64,000 nt of DNA from Streptomyces albofaciens JCM 4342 (lineage in GTDB: Bacteria; Actinomycetota; Actinomycetes; Streptomycetales; Streptomycetaceae). The position numbers were made by a program, and so were the translations under genes. The notes below the pieces were generated by a model, which was not told the origin of the DNA, ran no database searches, and worked only from the letters and a program-made list of their open reading frames with translations. Shown piece after piece: positions 29,328 through 39,586 of the stretch. The stretch's first letter is position 1, and every line of letters begins with the position of its first letter. The DNA is taken from NCBI RefSeq assembly GCF_008634025.1, contig NZ_PDCM01000002.1:186001-250000 (forward strand), in the 5' to 3' direction.

Positions 29328-30404
29328 TCAGAAGTGATCCACGTCCACCACCGCCTGGGCGAAGGCGGTGGGGGCTTCCTGCGGCAGGTTGTGGCCGATG
29401 CCGAGCAGGGTGCGGTGTTCGTACGCGCCGGTGAAGCGGTCGCGGTACGAGGAGCCGTTGCCGGGCGCGGTGAACGGGTCGCGTTCGGGGTCCAGGGTGA
29501 TGGTCGGCACGGTGATCACCGGCCGGTGGGCCAGCCGCTTCTCGTAGCGGTCGTAACGGCGTTCGCCCCCGGCCAGGCCCAGCCGCCAGCGGTAGTTGTG
29601 AATCACGATGTCGGCGTAGTCGGGGTTCTCGAAGGCTTTGGCGGTGCGCGCGAAGGTGGCGTCGTCGAAGTCCCACGTCGGCGAGACGGTTTCCCAGACC
29701 AGGCGGCACAGTTCACGGCGCTTGTCCTCGTTCTCCATGGCGCGCCGACCGCGCTCGGTGGCGAAGTAGTACTGGTACCACCAGGTGTGTTCGGCCTGCG
29801 CGGGCAGCGGTTCCCGCTGTGCCGCGACGTCGGTGATCAGGTATCCGCTCACCGACACCAGCGCCTTGACGCGCTCGGGCCACAGGGCGGCGACGACATC
29901 GGCCGTCCGGGTACCCCAGTCGAAGCCGGCCAGTACGGCCCGGTGGATTCCCAGGGCGTCCATCAGGGCGACGAGGTCCAGGGCGACCGCGGACTGCTGG
30001 GCGTTGCGGAACGTGGCGGCGGAGCGGAAGCGGGTCGTGCCGTGACCGCGCAGGTACGGCACGATCACCCGGTAGCCATGTGACGCCAGCAAGGGGGCGA
30101 CGTCGACGAAGCTGTGGATGTCGTAGGGCCAGCCGTGCAGACAGATGACCACCGGGCCGTCCGCGGGGCCCGCCTCCGCGTAACCGACGTTGAGCAGGCC
30201 CGCGGTGACGTGCCGCATCCGGTCGAAGGACGCGTGCGTACCGGGGGCGATGTCGGGGAGGGCGGAAGCGCTCGTACGGCGTGCAGCGCTCGGGCCCGGC
30301 CGAGGAGCGGCGGCCGCGGGTGCCGCCTGCGGGCCGGTCAGCGACACGGCGGCCGCGCCGGCGCCCAGCGCAATGGCCTTGCCGAAGGTGCGCCTGTTGA
30401 TCAT
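29328..30404 (-). CDS. Tat-exported epoxide-hydrolase/dehalogenase-like alpha/beta hydrolase
   Basis: 358-residue protein. The N-terminus carries a twin-arginine motif (NRRTFGKAIALG) and a hydrophobic stretch ending in AAPAAAA, so it should leave the cell folded through Tat. The hydrolase core has HGWPYDIHSF (oxyanion HGxP) and a nucleophile elbow GFDWGTR with aspartate, as in epoxide hydrolases and haloalkane dehalogenases, plus LGIGHNLPQEAP with the His. The ring-opening tyrosine is plausible in the HTWWYQYYF cap. GGAGG is five bases before the ATG. Choice between epoxide hydrolysis and dehalogenation is open; epoxide hydrolase is more common in this layout. Confidence 0.88.
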   Translation of the reverse strand: MINRRTFGKAIALGAGAAAVSLTGPQAAPAAAAPRPGPSAARRTSASALPDIAPGTHASFDRMRHVTAGLLNVGYAEAGPADGPVVICLHGWPYDIHSFVDVAPLLASHGYRVIVPYLRGHGTTRFRSAATFRNAQQSAVALDLVALMDALGIHRAVLAGFDWGTRTADVVAALWPERVKALVSVSGYLITDVAAQREPLPAQAEHTWWYQYYFATERGRRAMENEDKRRELCRLVWETVSPTWDFDDATFARTAKAFENPDYADIVIHNYRWRLGLAGGERRYDRYEKRLAHRPVITVPTITLDPERDPFTAPGNGSSYRDRFTGAYEHRTLLGIGHNLPQEAPTAFAQAVVDVDHF

Positions 30405-30872
30405 CGGGGCCTCCGTGTGCTGTCCGTCCGCGTCCGTGGTCCGCAGGCGAGTCGGAAGTGGAGTGGTGCCGGGGGTACGGATGGCGGGCTCGCCCAAGTC
30501 ATCGCGTGCCGGGTACGCCATGACTTTTGCAGGCTTTGCGTCACCGGTCAAGGCGGTGACGCACACGATCGCCCGCCAACTTCTCCCCCGCACGGGCGCG
30601 TTCGGTTCGGAGGTCGAATCCAGCCACCCACGCACACCCGACCCGGACGCCAGGAGCATCACCCGCGCCACCTCCCGAGGATCGACGCCGCACACCCCGT
30701 CTGACGTGCACTCACACACCCACCGACGCCCCGGCCCCCGAACCCGCGCACCGCGGCGCAAGCCGGCCACACACCAACCCGCTGAGCCATGAACGCCAGG
30801 TCACGGCGTTCCCTCAGCTGACCGAAGTCCCACCTGTACGGGACGGTCGCGGGCTGCGTACCGTAGCGACCA
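30405..30872. other. Intergenic stretch without a recognisable gene
   Basis: About 470 bases between the Tat-exported hydrolase (minus strand) and the cupin gene (plus strand). Frames run through it, but none has a start signal or family resemblance. It must hold both divergent promoters. Confidence 0.4.
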
Positions 30873-30896
30873 GGCAGAACGAACGTTCTTTCTGCC
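30873..30896. promoter_or_regulatory. Palindromic operator upstream of the cupin gene
   Basis: A 24-base near-perfect inverted repeat: GGCAGAAC and its right counterpart around an AACGTT centre, with 22 of 24 positions symmetric. It ends 14 bases before the cupin start and overlaps the likely transcription start. The TetR encoded at 31460 is the nearest candidate to bind it. Confidence 0.7.
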
Positions 30897-30910
30897 GGAA
30901 AGGCGACCCC

Positions 30911-31324
30911 ATGCTCGACCACCGCTCCCCGCTGCACTCCGACAGCACCACGGCGACCACCCCCGATCCCCCACCGGCCACCGCCACATCCCCCGGCGAT
31001 CCGACAAGCGGAGTCACCCGGACCGAACTCCAGCGGCACCCGTCGCCGGCCAAGGGCTGGCTGACCGTGCAGACCGTCGTGGAGATCCCCCGGCACAAGG
31101 AGTCCGGGCGCCACAGTCACCCGGGCGTCGAAGTCGGGTACATCGTGCGCGGCGACGTGCTGATGGAGTTCGACGACGGCCCCGCCCAGCGGCTGCGCAC
31201 GGGCGACCCGTTCTTCATCCCGTCGGGCGCGATCCACAACGCCCGCAACGTCGGCACCGTGACGACGATGATGCTCTCCACCTATGTCATCGACGAGACG
31301 AAGCCGCTGGTGACGACGTACTGA
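30911..31324 (+). CDS. Cupin-domain protein
   Basis: 137 residues. The first 35 are Thr/Pro-rich and disordered. A single small cupin barrel follows, with the metal-ligand motifs GRHSHPGVEVGYIVRGD (G(X)5HXH(X)3,4E(X)6G) and DPFFIPSGAIHNARN. Such stand-alone cupins bind a metal and act as small oxygenases, isomerases or sensors. GGAAAGG precedes the ATG by seven bases, directly after a palindromic operator. The TetR gene follows on the same strand. Confidence 0.85.
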   Translation: MLDHRSPLHSDSTTATTPDPPPATATSPGDPTSGVTRTELQRHPSPAKGWLTVQTVVEIPRHKESGRHSHPGVEVGYIVRGDVLMEFDDGPAQRLRTGDPFFIPSGAIHNARNVGTVTTMMLSTYVIDETKPLVTTY

Positions 31325-31459
31325 GGCCGTATCGACGGTGCGTGGCATGCGTGTGGACAGCGCGATGACGGCATTCCGACGATGCGCTGACGACGTACCG
31401 GCGTCCTACTGAGGTGACGGGCCGACCCGCGCCGGTGGGCCGTCCGTACGCTGGTGGTC

Positions 31460-32026
31460 ATGACTTCGAGCGCCAGTGGGACGATCCATCCGCGTGAGCG
31501 GCTGCTGAACATCGCGGGAAAGCTGTTCTACGCGAACGGAATCCACACCGTGGGAGTCGAACAACTCGTACGGGAGGCAGGTGTCACCCGGGCCACCTTC
31601 TACCGTCATTTCGGCGGCAAGGAGGGTCTGGTGATCGCCTATCTGCAGGAGCGGGACGCCCGGGTGAAGCGGGCGGTGGAGGCCATCCTCCGTGCGCACC
31701 GGGGGCGCGACGCCCTGCTGGAGATCGTCGCCATGATCGCCGACAGCATTCTGCGGCCGGAGTTCCGCGGCTGCGGATTCCTCAACGCCGCCGCCGAGTA
31801 CCCCGATCCACGGCATCACGTACGCCGCTGCGTGGCCGAGCACCGCGACTGGTTCCGCGGCGTCCTGCGCGATGTCGCACGCGACGCCGGTCACCCCGAC
31901 CCGGACCGGGCGGCGCGGGCGCTCATGGTGCTGCGCGACGGAGCGATGGCGGCCGGATACCTCGACGACCAGCACGAGGTCGCCCGCACACTGCGCGAGG
32001 CCGCCGAAAGCATCCTGGACGCCTGA
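31460..32026 (+). CDS. TetR/AcrR-family regulator
   Basis: 188-residue TetR repressor. The DNA-binding domain is at residues 10-55 (LFYANGIHTVGVEQLVREAG, VTRATFYRHFGGKEGLV), followed by an all-helical ligand domain containing FRGCGFLNAAAEYPDP, typical of the AcrR-like group. ATG 31460 is preferred to the GTG two codons earlier. A TACGCT hexamer seven bases before the ATG suggests a leaderless mRNA. It may control the cupin gene upstream through the 30873-30896 palindrome and/or the downstream secreted protein. Confidence 0.9.
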   Translation: MTSSASGTIHPRERLLNIAGKLFYANGIHTVGVEQLVREAGVTRATFYRHFGGKEGLVIAYLQERDARVKRAVEAILRAHRGRDALLEIVAMIADSILRPEFRGCGFLNAAAEYPDPRHHVRRCVAEHRDWFRGVLRDVARDAGHPDPDRAARALMVLRDGAMAAGYLDDQHEVARTLREAAESILDA

Positions 32027-32039
32027 CCGGGCCGGCTCT

Positions 32040-32110
32040 TCGCACGGACCAGCTCCGGACCAGCTCTTCGCCCGGATCAGCTCCGGACCAGCTCCTGGCT
32101 CCGGCCCGGT
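32040..32110. repeat. Imperfect CGGACCAGCTC repeats
   Basis: About four imperfect copies of an 11-base unit (CGGACCAGCTC or CGGATCAGCTC) follow the TetR stop codon. The remainder of the gap to 32180 is a C-rich leader without a gene. Confidence 0.5.
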
Positions 32111-32179
32111 CCCGACCCCGCGCCCCCATCCCCCGACCCACATCCCTCATTCCTCGTTCCTCATCCCCAAGGCGGAGAC

Positions 32180-32554
32180 ATGACCACAAAGCTCACCAGA
32201 TACGCGGCCGTCGCCGGCGGAGTCCTCGCGAGCGGGCTGCTGATGCTCGGCGCCGCCGGCTCGCCCGCCGGCGCGGCCGGACTTCCCGGAGTCACCTTCT
32301 ACACCGGCGCCAACGCCACCGGCAGCGCCATCAAGGCCGACCTCGACAAGGTCGGCGTCTGCCAGGAACTGACCACCCCTGTCCGTTCCTTCCGCGCCAT
32401 CGCCGACCGGAGTGTGGAGGTCTACTTCAACGCCGGCTGCCGCCCGGGCGCCCCCGGTACGAACGGCGACCTGGTCTTCGTGGTGGGCTCGCTGAACTCC
32501 GGCGATCTCCCCTACCCCGGAGTGAGTTACCGGGTGCGCGGGACCGCGAGCTAG
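32180..32554 (+). CDS. Small secreted protein, possibly beta/gamma-crystallin-like
   Basis: 124 residues. A signal peptide (to about residue 33, ending SPAGAAG) precedes a mature domain of about 90 residues with two cysteines (VCQEL, AGCRPG) that could pair. GVTFYTGANATGSAIKADLD and VEVYFNAGC look like the strand pattern of small beta/gamma-crystallin-type domains found in secreted Streptomyces proteins. The function is unknown. GGCGGAG is at good distance from the ATG. Confidence 0.72.
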   Translation: MTTKLTRYAAVAGGVLASGLLMLGAAGSPAGAAGLPGVTFYTGANATGSAIKADLDKVGVCQELTTPVRSFRAIADRSVEVYFNAGCRPGAPGTNGDLVFVVGSLNSGDLPYPGVSYRVRGTAS

Positions 32555-32593
32555 CCGGCGGCAGGCCGAGGCCCGGACCGACGCCGACGGCCG

Positions 32594-33166
32594 TCAGCTG
32601 TCGGCCGTCGCGGGCGCGCTCTTCTTCCGCGCCCGGTACGCAGCGGCCTTGATCTTGTTGCCGCACGACTCCATGCCGCACCAGTGCCGCCGCATGCCCC
32701 GCGAGCGGTCGATGTAGACGCGGGTGCACTCGGGGTTGCCGCACTCCTTGAGCAGCGGCACGTCCGGGCCGCTCAGCAGCTCCACCGCCTGCCGGGCCAC
32801 GGCGGACAGCGCCTCCTGCGAGGTGGCGTCGGTCCGGCGCCCGGCCCTGGTGAGCTGCGGGGCCGCGGCGGGTTTGCGGGCGGCCCCGTTGAGCACCTCC
32901 AGGGCGGGGTCGCCGAAGGCCTCGCCGAGGCGGCGTGCGGTGATCAGCTCGTAGACCGCTTCCCGTACGGCCTTCGCACGCTCGACGTCGGACGGCCGGC
33001 TGGGCGCGACAAAGTCCACGATCCCGGACTCCACGTACCACGCGTCCAGCCGGTCCGGCGTCGCGAACATCTCGAAGCGCAGGGAGCGCCGGGCCCGGAG
33101 CGTCGCGGCGAAGTCGAGGGCCGGATGTCCGCAGACGAAGACGTGATCGAGATTCACGGTCACCAT
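32594..33166 (-). CDS. CGNR zinc-finger protein (ABATE-type stress regulator)
   Basis: 190-residue protein. The N-terminal domain begins FVCGHPALDFAATLRAR, as in the ABATE domain. The C-terminal zinc finger contains CGNPECTRVYIDRSRGMRRH, then WCGMESCGNKIKAAAYRARK; the consensus CGNR is CGNK here. Such proteins are putative stress-responsive transcription factors. The start ATG lacks a clear ribosome site and lies only 33 bases after the stop of the upstream ABC-F gene, so it is likely translated as the last gene of that operon. Confidence 0.85.
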   Translation of the reverse strand: MVTVNLDHVFVCGHPALDFAATLRARRSLRFEMFATPDRLDAWYVESGIVDFVAPSRPSDVERAKAVREAVYELITARRLGEAFGDPALEVLNGAARKPAAAPQLTRAGRRTDATSQEALSAVARQAVELLSGPDVPLLKECGNPECTRVYIDRSRGMRRHWCGMESCGNKIKAAAYRARKKSAPATADS

Positions 33167-33199
33167 TCTGACGGGTGACCGAGGGCGCGGCAAAGCCCG

Positions 33200-34993
33200 T
33201 CAGAGATGCGGTGGGCGCCTCCTCGGTGGCGCTTCGCCGATCTCGTCCGAGTGCGCCCGGCCGGAGCGCAGGTGCAGCCGTCGGCCGTTCCAGCGTCCGC
33301 GCAGCCACCGGTCGTGGCTGGCCACGACGATCGTCCCCGGTCCGGCGCCGAGGGCGTCCTCCAGCTCGTCGCACAAGCGCGGGGACAGGTGGTTCGTCGG
33401 CTCGTCGAGCAGCAGGAGGTGCGGCGGGCGGGCCACCAGGAGGGCCAGCGCGAGCCTGCGGCGCTGACCCACCGACAGCTGCCCCACCGGTTTGCCGAGA
33501 TCCGCGGCGTGCAGCAGCCCCAGTGAGGCGAGCGGCACCGCTTCCGCCCGCTCGGCGCCCAGTGCGTACGTGTAGGTGTCACGCACCGTACGGTCCGGGC
33601 GTTCGAACGTGGTGTCCTGCGCCAGCAGCCCTACGGAAAGGCCCGGCCGCCTGCGTACCCCGCCCTCGGCGCGGAGCCGCCCGGCCAGCAGCGACAGCAG
33701 CGTCGATTTTCCGGCGCCGTTGTCGCCCGTGACCAGGAGCCGGTCTCCGGACGAGATGTCCAGATGGGCGAGCTGCAACCGGTCGGGTACGCATACGTCC
33801 CGCAGCGCCACGAGAGCGTCCCTCGGCTCCACCGTCTCCACCGGTCCCGCCGGCTCCCCCGCCTTCGCCGTCCCGTCCGACTCCAGTGCCAACGCCGTCC
33901 CGTTCGCCTCAGCCGTCCCGTCCGCCTCCAGCGTCTCCGCCTTCGCCTGCTCGACGGCGACCGCCGCAACTCGCAGCCGCAACGGTCGCGGCGGCTCGCC
34001 CACCCGCGTCCGCTCCAGTTCTTCGAGCCGGCGGGTGGCGTTGCGCACCCGCCGGGAGATCTGCTGCTGGACCCGGCCCGCCCGGTGGCCGTAGCCCATT
34101 TTCTCGTTGTCCCGCCGCCCGCGGTCCGGGGCGACGCGGTGCGCGGTCACCCCCGCCGAACGGCGCAGGGCCTCCAGCTCCTCCTGCTCCTCGGCGTATC
34201 TGCGCTCCCAGCGCTCGCGTTCATCGCGCTTCTCCGCCTGGTAGGCGCTGTAGTTGCCGCCGAAGCGCACGGGACCGTCCATGGCCGGATCGAGATCGAT
34301 CAGTTCCGTACAGACGGCGTCGAGGAACGCCCGGTCGTGGCTCGCCGCCACGACGACCCCGGGCAGTTCCCGGAGCCGGCTTTCCACGAAGACGGCCGCT
34401 TCGTCGTCGAGGTGGTTGGTCGGCTCGTCCAGGAGGAGGGCCGCCGGGCGGCGTACGAGGAGCGCGGCCAGGGCGAGGCGGCCGCGCTGCCCGCCGGACA
34501 GGGAGCCGAGCGTCCGGTCGTGCGCGATGCCGCCGAGCCCGAGCCCGTCGAGGACGACCGCGGCCCGGCGGTCGGCGTCCCAGGCCCCGCGTTTCTGGGC
34601 CTGTTCGAGCCGCTGCCCGTACGCCGCCAGCAGCTCGGCGTAGGCGGGGCGGTCCTCGGGGGTGTCGGCGAGCAGCCGGCTGAGCCGGTCGAGTTCGGCC
34701 AGGTCGGCGCGGGCTTCCCGGAGGGCGTCGTCCAGCACCCGGGCGATCGTCGCGTCACCGGCGAACGGCATCTCCTGGTGCAGGAAGCCCAGGTCGTGCG
34801 GGCGGGTGACGTAACCGGCGTCGGGTGTGTCGACGCCCGCGAGCAGGCGCAGCAGTGTCGACTTGCCGACACCGTTCTCGCCGATCAGCCCGACGCGGTG
34901 GCCGGGTGCGGCGGTGAGGGAGACGCCGTCCAGGACCCGTCGGGTCCCCAGCGTGCGGACGAGGTCGTGGGCGAGCAGAGCTGGTCGGGGCAT
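33200..34993 (-). CDS. ABC-F family ATPase (second of a tandem pair)
   Basis: 597-residue ABC-F protein: two ATPase domains, no membrane segments. First site: GENGVGKSTLL, signature LSGGQRGRLA, Walker B LLLDEPTNHLD. The inter-domain linker is long and charged (RRYAEEQEELEALRRSAGV). Second site: GDNGAGKSTLL, signature LSVGQRRRLALA, LLLLDEPTNHL. The second signature serine-glycine-glycine is LSVGQ, and the charged residue after NHL is Ser rather than Asp. ABC-F proteins bind the ribosome and can protect it from antibiotics. AGGTGG is upstream of the ATG. It sits 80 bases downstream of a second ABC-F gene on the same strand. Confidence 0.92.
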   Translation of the reverse strand: MPRPALLAHDLVRTLGTRRVLDGVSLTAAPGHRVGLIGENGVGKSTLLRLLAGVDTPDAGYVTRPHDLGFLHQEMPFAGDATIARVLDDALREARADLAELDRLSRLLADTPEDRPAYAELLAAYGQRLEQAQKRGAWDADRRAAVVLDGLGLGGIAHDRTLGSLSGGQRGRLALAALLVRRPAALLLDEPTNHLDDEAAVFVESRLRELPGVVVAASHDRAFLDAVCTELIDLDPAMDGPVRFGGNYSAYQAEKRDERERWERRYAEEQEELEALRRSAGVTAHRVAPDRGRRDNEKMGYGHRAGRVQQQISRRVRNATRRLEELERTRVGEPPRPLRLRVAAVAVEQAKAETLEADGTAEANGTALALESDGTAKAGEPAGPVETVEPRDALVALRDVCVPDRLQLAHLDISSGDRLLVTGDNGAGKSTLLSLLAGRLRAEGGVRRRPGLSVGLLAQDTTFERPDRTVRDTYTYALGAERAEAVPLASLGLLHAADLGKPVGQLSVGQRRRLALALLVARPPHLLLLDEPTNHLSPRLCDELEDALGAGPGTIVVASHDRWLRGRWNGRRLHLRSGRAHSDEIGEAPPRRRPPHL

Positions 34994-35073
34994 GGTGGTC
35001 CACCTGGTGTGTGAGGAGGTACGCGGCCCGCCGGGTGAGACACCTCGGACGCGGGCCAGGGCGTATCCGGTCC

Positions 35074-36708
<1,635 letters not shown>

Positions 36709-36870
36709 GGGAAGACCTCGGAAAAGCACAACGGGCGGCCCGGCGGACACCGGTGCCCGGGAACGGGTGGAGGGCATGACGAGGCGGCCACCACGGCGGT
36801 GCTCCTGTGCACCGGCCGGCGGCCGTCAGGTCCGGGTATCACCCGGAGATGTCGTCGTCACCCACCACGG
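36709..36870 (-). promoter_or_regulatory. Structured leader of the ABC-F operon with a possible upstream ORF
   Basis: The leader contains an AGGAG ribosome site followed eight bases later by a GTG (near 36792) that opens a short frame (VVAASSCPPP...) running into the ABC-F start region. It also holds small hairpins: CCGGGT/ACCCGG near 36840 and GGGCAC/GTGTCC near 36755. This layout resembles ribosome-mediated attenuation leaders known for antibiotic-resistance ABC-F genes. It is an inference from layout only. Confidence 0.35.
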
Positions 36871-37024
36871 CTGCGTCTCCTCGATCCGAGATCACGTTCG
36901 TCCGCCAGGGTAACACCACGGGTCGGGTCCTCTGCGGCATTCGGCCCTCTGCGGCTCGTACGGGCCGTGACGGGGCCGCTCGTACCGGCCACGACGTGTG
37001 CCCGTGGAGGCCGGGCTCGCGCCC

Positions 37025-37067
37025 CAAAAAAACTGGACTTGCGGGTCCATTTTTGCCTCCATACGCT
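37025..37067 (+). promoter_or_regulatory. Promoter with overlapping TetR-type operator
   Basis: TTGCGG (37039-37044) and TACGCT (37062-37067) are separated by exactly 17 bases, a strong HrdB-type promoter. An inverted repeat, TGGAC/GTCCA with flanking A-run and T-run (37025-37055), covers the -35 element. Transcription would start near 37074, 45 bases before the quinone reductase start. The TetR at 38116 is the obvious ligand-responsive repressor. Confidence 0.8.
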
Positions 37068-37118
37068 GCCCGCAGCCGAGGCTCAGGACCCGGTAATCCT
37101 TTGGGAAAGGAGCGCTTG

Positions 37119-38081
37119 ATGCGCGCGATATCCATCGACCGGCACGGTGGTCCCGAGGTCATGCAGTGGACCGAATTACCCGACCCGGCACCCGGAAAGG
37201 GCGAAGTGCTGGTGCGGCTCGCCGTCGCCGGCGTGAACTTCATGGACGTAGGGGCCCGGACGTCCGGTGGCCCCGGTTGGGCCGCTCCCACGATTCTCGG
37301 GGTCGAGGGCATGGGATATGTGACCGCTCTCGGCGAGGGCGTCCAGGATTTCGCCGTGGGCGACCGCGTGGCCTGGTTCTACCACGTCGGCAGTTATGCC
37401 GAGTTGCTCGCCATTCCCGCGGCCTCGCTGGTCGAGGTTCCACGCGAGGTGTCCGACGAGACCGCGGCCGCGGTGATGATGCAAGGCCTGACGGCCCATC
37501 ACTTCATTACCGAGACGTATGCCGTCAGGCCGGGTGACACCGCCGTCGTGCATGCCGCGGCCGGCGGCGTCGGTCTGCTGCTCACGCAGATGATCAAAGC
37601 CCGTGGCGGACGGGTGATCGGGCTCGTGTCGCGGGAGGAGAAATCCGCCTTGGCCCGGGAGGCCGGAGCGGATCACGTTCTCGTCTCCAGCGGGGGCGGT
37701 TTCGAGGAGAAGGTCAGGGAATTGACGAGCGGTGAGGGCGCCCACGTGGTGTACGACGGTGGCGGCGCCGCGACCTTCCGGTCCTCGCAACTGGCCCTGC
37801 GCCCGCACGGCGTGCACGCCTATTACGGGCCGTTCATGGGCGTCCCGTCCCTCACCCCGACCGACCTGCCCCAGAGCACCTTTCTGACGTACCCCGTGGT
37901 CCACCACCACCTGCCCACGCGCGAGGCCCTGGTCGAACGCAGCGGAGAGGTCTTCGACATGGTCCGCGAAGGTCGGGTGATCCCGCGTATCGGAGGGCGC
38001 TACGCCCTGTCGGACGCCGCGCGCGCCCACGCCGATCTCGAATCCCGCAGGACCACGGGCAAACTCCTGCTCGTGCCCTGA
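37119..38081 (+). CDS. NADPH:quinone oxidoreductase-type MDR enzyme
   Basis: 320-residue zeta-crystallin-like quinone reductase. The N-terminal GroES-like domain has AVAGVNFMDVGARTSGG and the NADPH domain VHAAAGGVGLLLTQMIKARG. No catalytic zinc cysteines. It should reduce quinones or other electrophiles with NADPH, a detoxification role that fits control by the TetR repressor encoded 34 bases downstream. GAAAGGAG precedes the ATG. Confidence 0.92.
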   Translation: MRAISIDRHGGPEVMQWTELPDPAPGKGEVLVRLAVAGVNFMDVGARTSGGPGWAAPTILGVEGMGYVTALGEGVQDFAVGDRVAWFYHVGSYAELLAIPAASLVEVPREVSDETAAAVMMQGLTAHHFITETYAVRPGDTAVVHAAAGGVGLLLTQMIKARGGRVIGLVSREEKSALAREAGADHVLVSSGGGFEEKVRELTSGEGAHVVYDGGGAATFRSSQLALRPHGVHAYYGPFMGVPSLTPTDLPQSTFLTYPVVHHHLPTREALVERSGEVFDMVREGRVIPRIGGRYALSDAARAHADLESRRTTGKLLLVP

Positions 38082-38115
38082 CCGGGCCGCCGATCGAGGA
38101 ATGGGTGAGCAGCAC

Positions 38116-38781
38116 ATGCCGTTGACACGTAAGGGAACTGCCACCAGGCAGCGGATCATCGAGGGCGCGGCAGCCGAGATTCGCCGGGAGGGCGTTTTCG
38201 CCGTCACGCTCGACGCGGTCATGCGGCGTACCGCGACGAGCAAGAGCCAGCTCTTCCACTATTTCCCCGAGGGAAAGGACGAGCTGCTGCTGGCCGTGGC
38301 GCGGCATGAGGCCGACGGTGTGATCAGCGATCAGCAGCCGGAACTGGGCGCGCTGAATTCCTGGCCCGCGTGGCGGAGCTGGCGTGACAAAGTGGTCGAC
38401 CGGTACCGGAAGCAGGGCCCCAACTGCCCGCTCAACGCGGTGATGGGACAACTCCGACCGTCGACGGAAGGCGCCCGGGCCGTGACGGCGGAACTGCTCG
38501 CCCAGTGGCAGGGGGAACTGGCCGCAGGCATCCGCAGTATGCAGGGCCAGGGTGAGATCGATACGGGCCTGGACGCCGACCGCAGCGCTCAAGCCCTCTT
38601 GGCCGGTATTCAGGGCGGCGTGCTGATCCACATCACGACCGGCAGCCTTGCGCACCTGGAGGCCGCGTTGGACCAGGGGATCGAGTTCCTTCGGGGTTCG
38701 GTCGCGCCTCCGAAAGCCGCGCGCCAATCACGAGATGCCGCGAACCAGTCCGGACGGTCTGCCGAGGGTGCCACGGCATGA
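38116..38781 (+). CDS. TetR-family regulator of the quinone reductase
   Basis: 221-residue TetR protein. The helix-turn-helix is in residues 5-50 (RIIEGAAAEIRREGVFAVTL, RTATSKSQLFHYFPEGKDEL). The ligand domain resembles the LmrA/YxaF-like group (NCPLNAVMGQL). The ATG at 38116 is preferred to one 15 bases upstream because GGTGAG sits seven bases before it. It follows the quinone reductase gene closely and is expected to repress the pair by binding the 37025-37055 inverted repeat until an electrophile binds. Confidence 0.88.
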   Translation: MPLTRKGTATRQRIIEGAAAEIRREGVFAVTLDAVMRRTATSKSQLFHYFPEGKDELLLAVARHEADGVISDQQPELGALNSWPAWRSWRDKVVDRYRKQGPNCPLNAVMGQLRPSTEGARAVTAELLAQWQGELAAGIRSMQGQGEIDTGLDADRSAQALLAGIQGGVLIHITTGSLAHLEAALDQGIEFLRGSVAPPKAARQSRDAANQSGRSAEGATA

Positions 38782-39062
38782 ACGCCGCACGCGGGGCACG
38801 TCCGACGGACAGGTGAGGCGTTCCTGCCCGGCCGGACCGGCGCGAGCGGCCTGGGCCGGCCGCTCGCCCGGACCGAGGACCTCGGCGTCCTGGCCACCGC
38901 CCGGGCGGCGGTTCGTCCGTCGTGCCGGGCCGTCGCGTCACCCTCCGCGGAATTCGGCCATCCGCTCCGCCATTCCGGGCCAGTCTGGCCGAATATGCCC
39001 GCGTTTTCCGGACAGTTGGGCCCAGTGGGGGTTGTGAGGCGCACGCGGTCCATGGCACTGAT
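38782..39062. other. Intergenic stretch without a recognisable gene
   Basis: About 280 bases after the TetR gene. No credible coding region. It leads into the palindromic operator before the expansin-like gene. Confidence 0.4.
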
Positions 39063-39086
39063 GGTTCTGAGAGCGCTCTCAGAACC
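39063..39086. promoter_or_regulatory. Perfect 24-base palindrome containing a LacI/CebR-like box
   Basis: The palindrome is perfect over 24 bases, with a TGAGAGCGCTCTCA centre. The known Streptomyces CebR (cellobiose repressor) box is TGGGAGCGCTCCCA, which differs by one symmetric base pair. It lies 84 bases before the expansin-like gene, so that gene is probably controlled by a LacI-family sugar repressor. Confidence 0.75.
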
Positions 39087-39169
39087 GTCGTACCTCAAGT
39101 CCGCGCCCGGCGTGCCGGGCGCGCGCCGACACCGGCACCACCCCGGATGCACTCGGACGAGGAGAACCC

Positions 39170-39586
39170 ATGCGCACTTCCCGACGCTGGAGAACGCTGG
39201 TCTGCGGCGTGATCGCCGCCACCGGCGTCGCCCTCGGCACGGGTACGGCCCAGGCCGTACCCATCGGCCAGACCATGAACGGCAAGATGACCTACTACAA
39301 CGACCGGGGCTACGGCGCCTGCGGCACGCCCATCGACGCCACCTCGCAGGACCTGGTCGCCGTCTCCGCCGCCTGGTGGACCTCGCCCAACCCCAACAAC
39401 GACCCGCTCTGCGCGGGCGTGAAGGTGCAGGTCACGTACAACGGCAGGACCATCACCGTGCCGGTCAGGGACAAGTGTCCCTCCTGTGCCTCGACCCACA
39501 TAGACCTCAGCCAGGCGGCCTTCCGCAAGCTGGTGCCGGCGGGCACCGACATGGTCCCGCAGGTCAGCTGGAAGTTCGTCCGCTGA
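39170..39586 (+). CDS. Secreted expansin/barwin-like protein
   Basis: 138 residues. The signal peptide ends at AQA (about residue 28). The mature domain is a single double-psi beta-barrel of the RlpA/barwin/expansin class: GKMTYYNDRGYGACGTPID, VAVSAAWW, VQVTYNGRTITVPVRDKCPS and a final HIDLSQAAFRKL. The conserved cysteine pairs (ACG, LCAG, DKCPSC) and the HIDLS aspartate match the family. Such proteins loosen polysaccharide networks without hydrolysis. GAGGAGAA precedes the ATG. The CebR-like palindrome upstream and the glucan locus downstream support a role in polymer degradation. Confidence 0.88.
   Translation: MRTSRRWRTLVCGVIAATGVALGTGTAQAVPIGQTMNGKMTYYNDRGYGACGTPIDATSQDLVAVSAAWWTSPNPNNDPLCAGVKVQVTYNGRTITVPVRDKCPSCASTHIDLSQAAFRKLVPAGTDMVPQVSWKFVR

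Noticed and set aside
29251..29709. Alternative minus-strand frame over the Tat hydrolase C-terminus
   Set aside because: Arg/Pro-rich shadow; the other frame encodes the conserved hydrolase.
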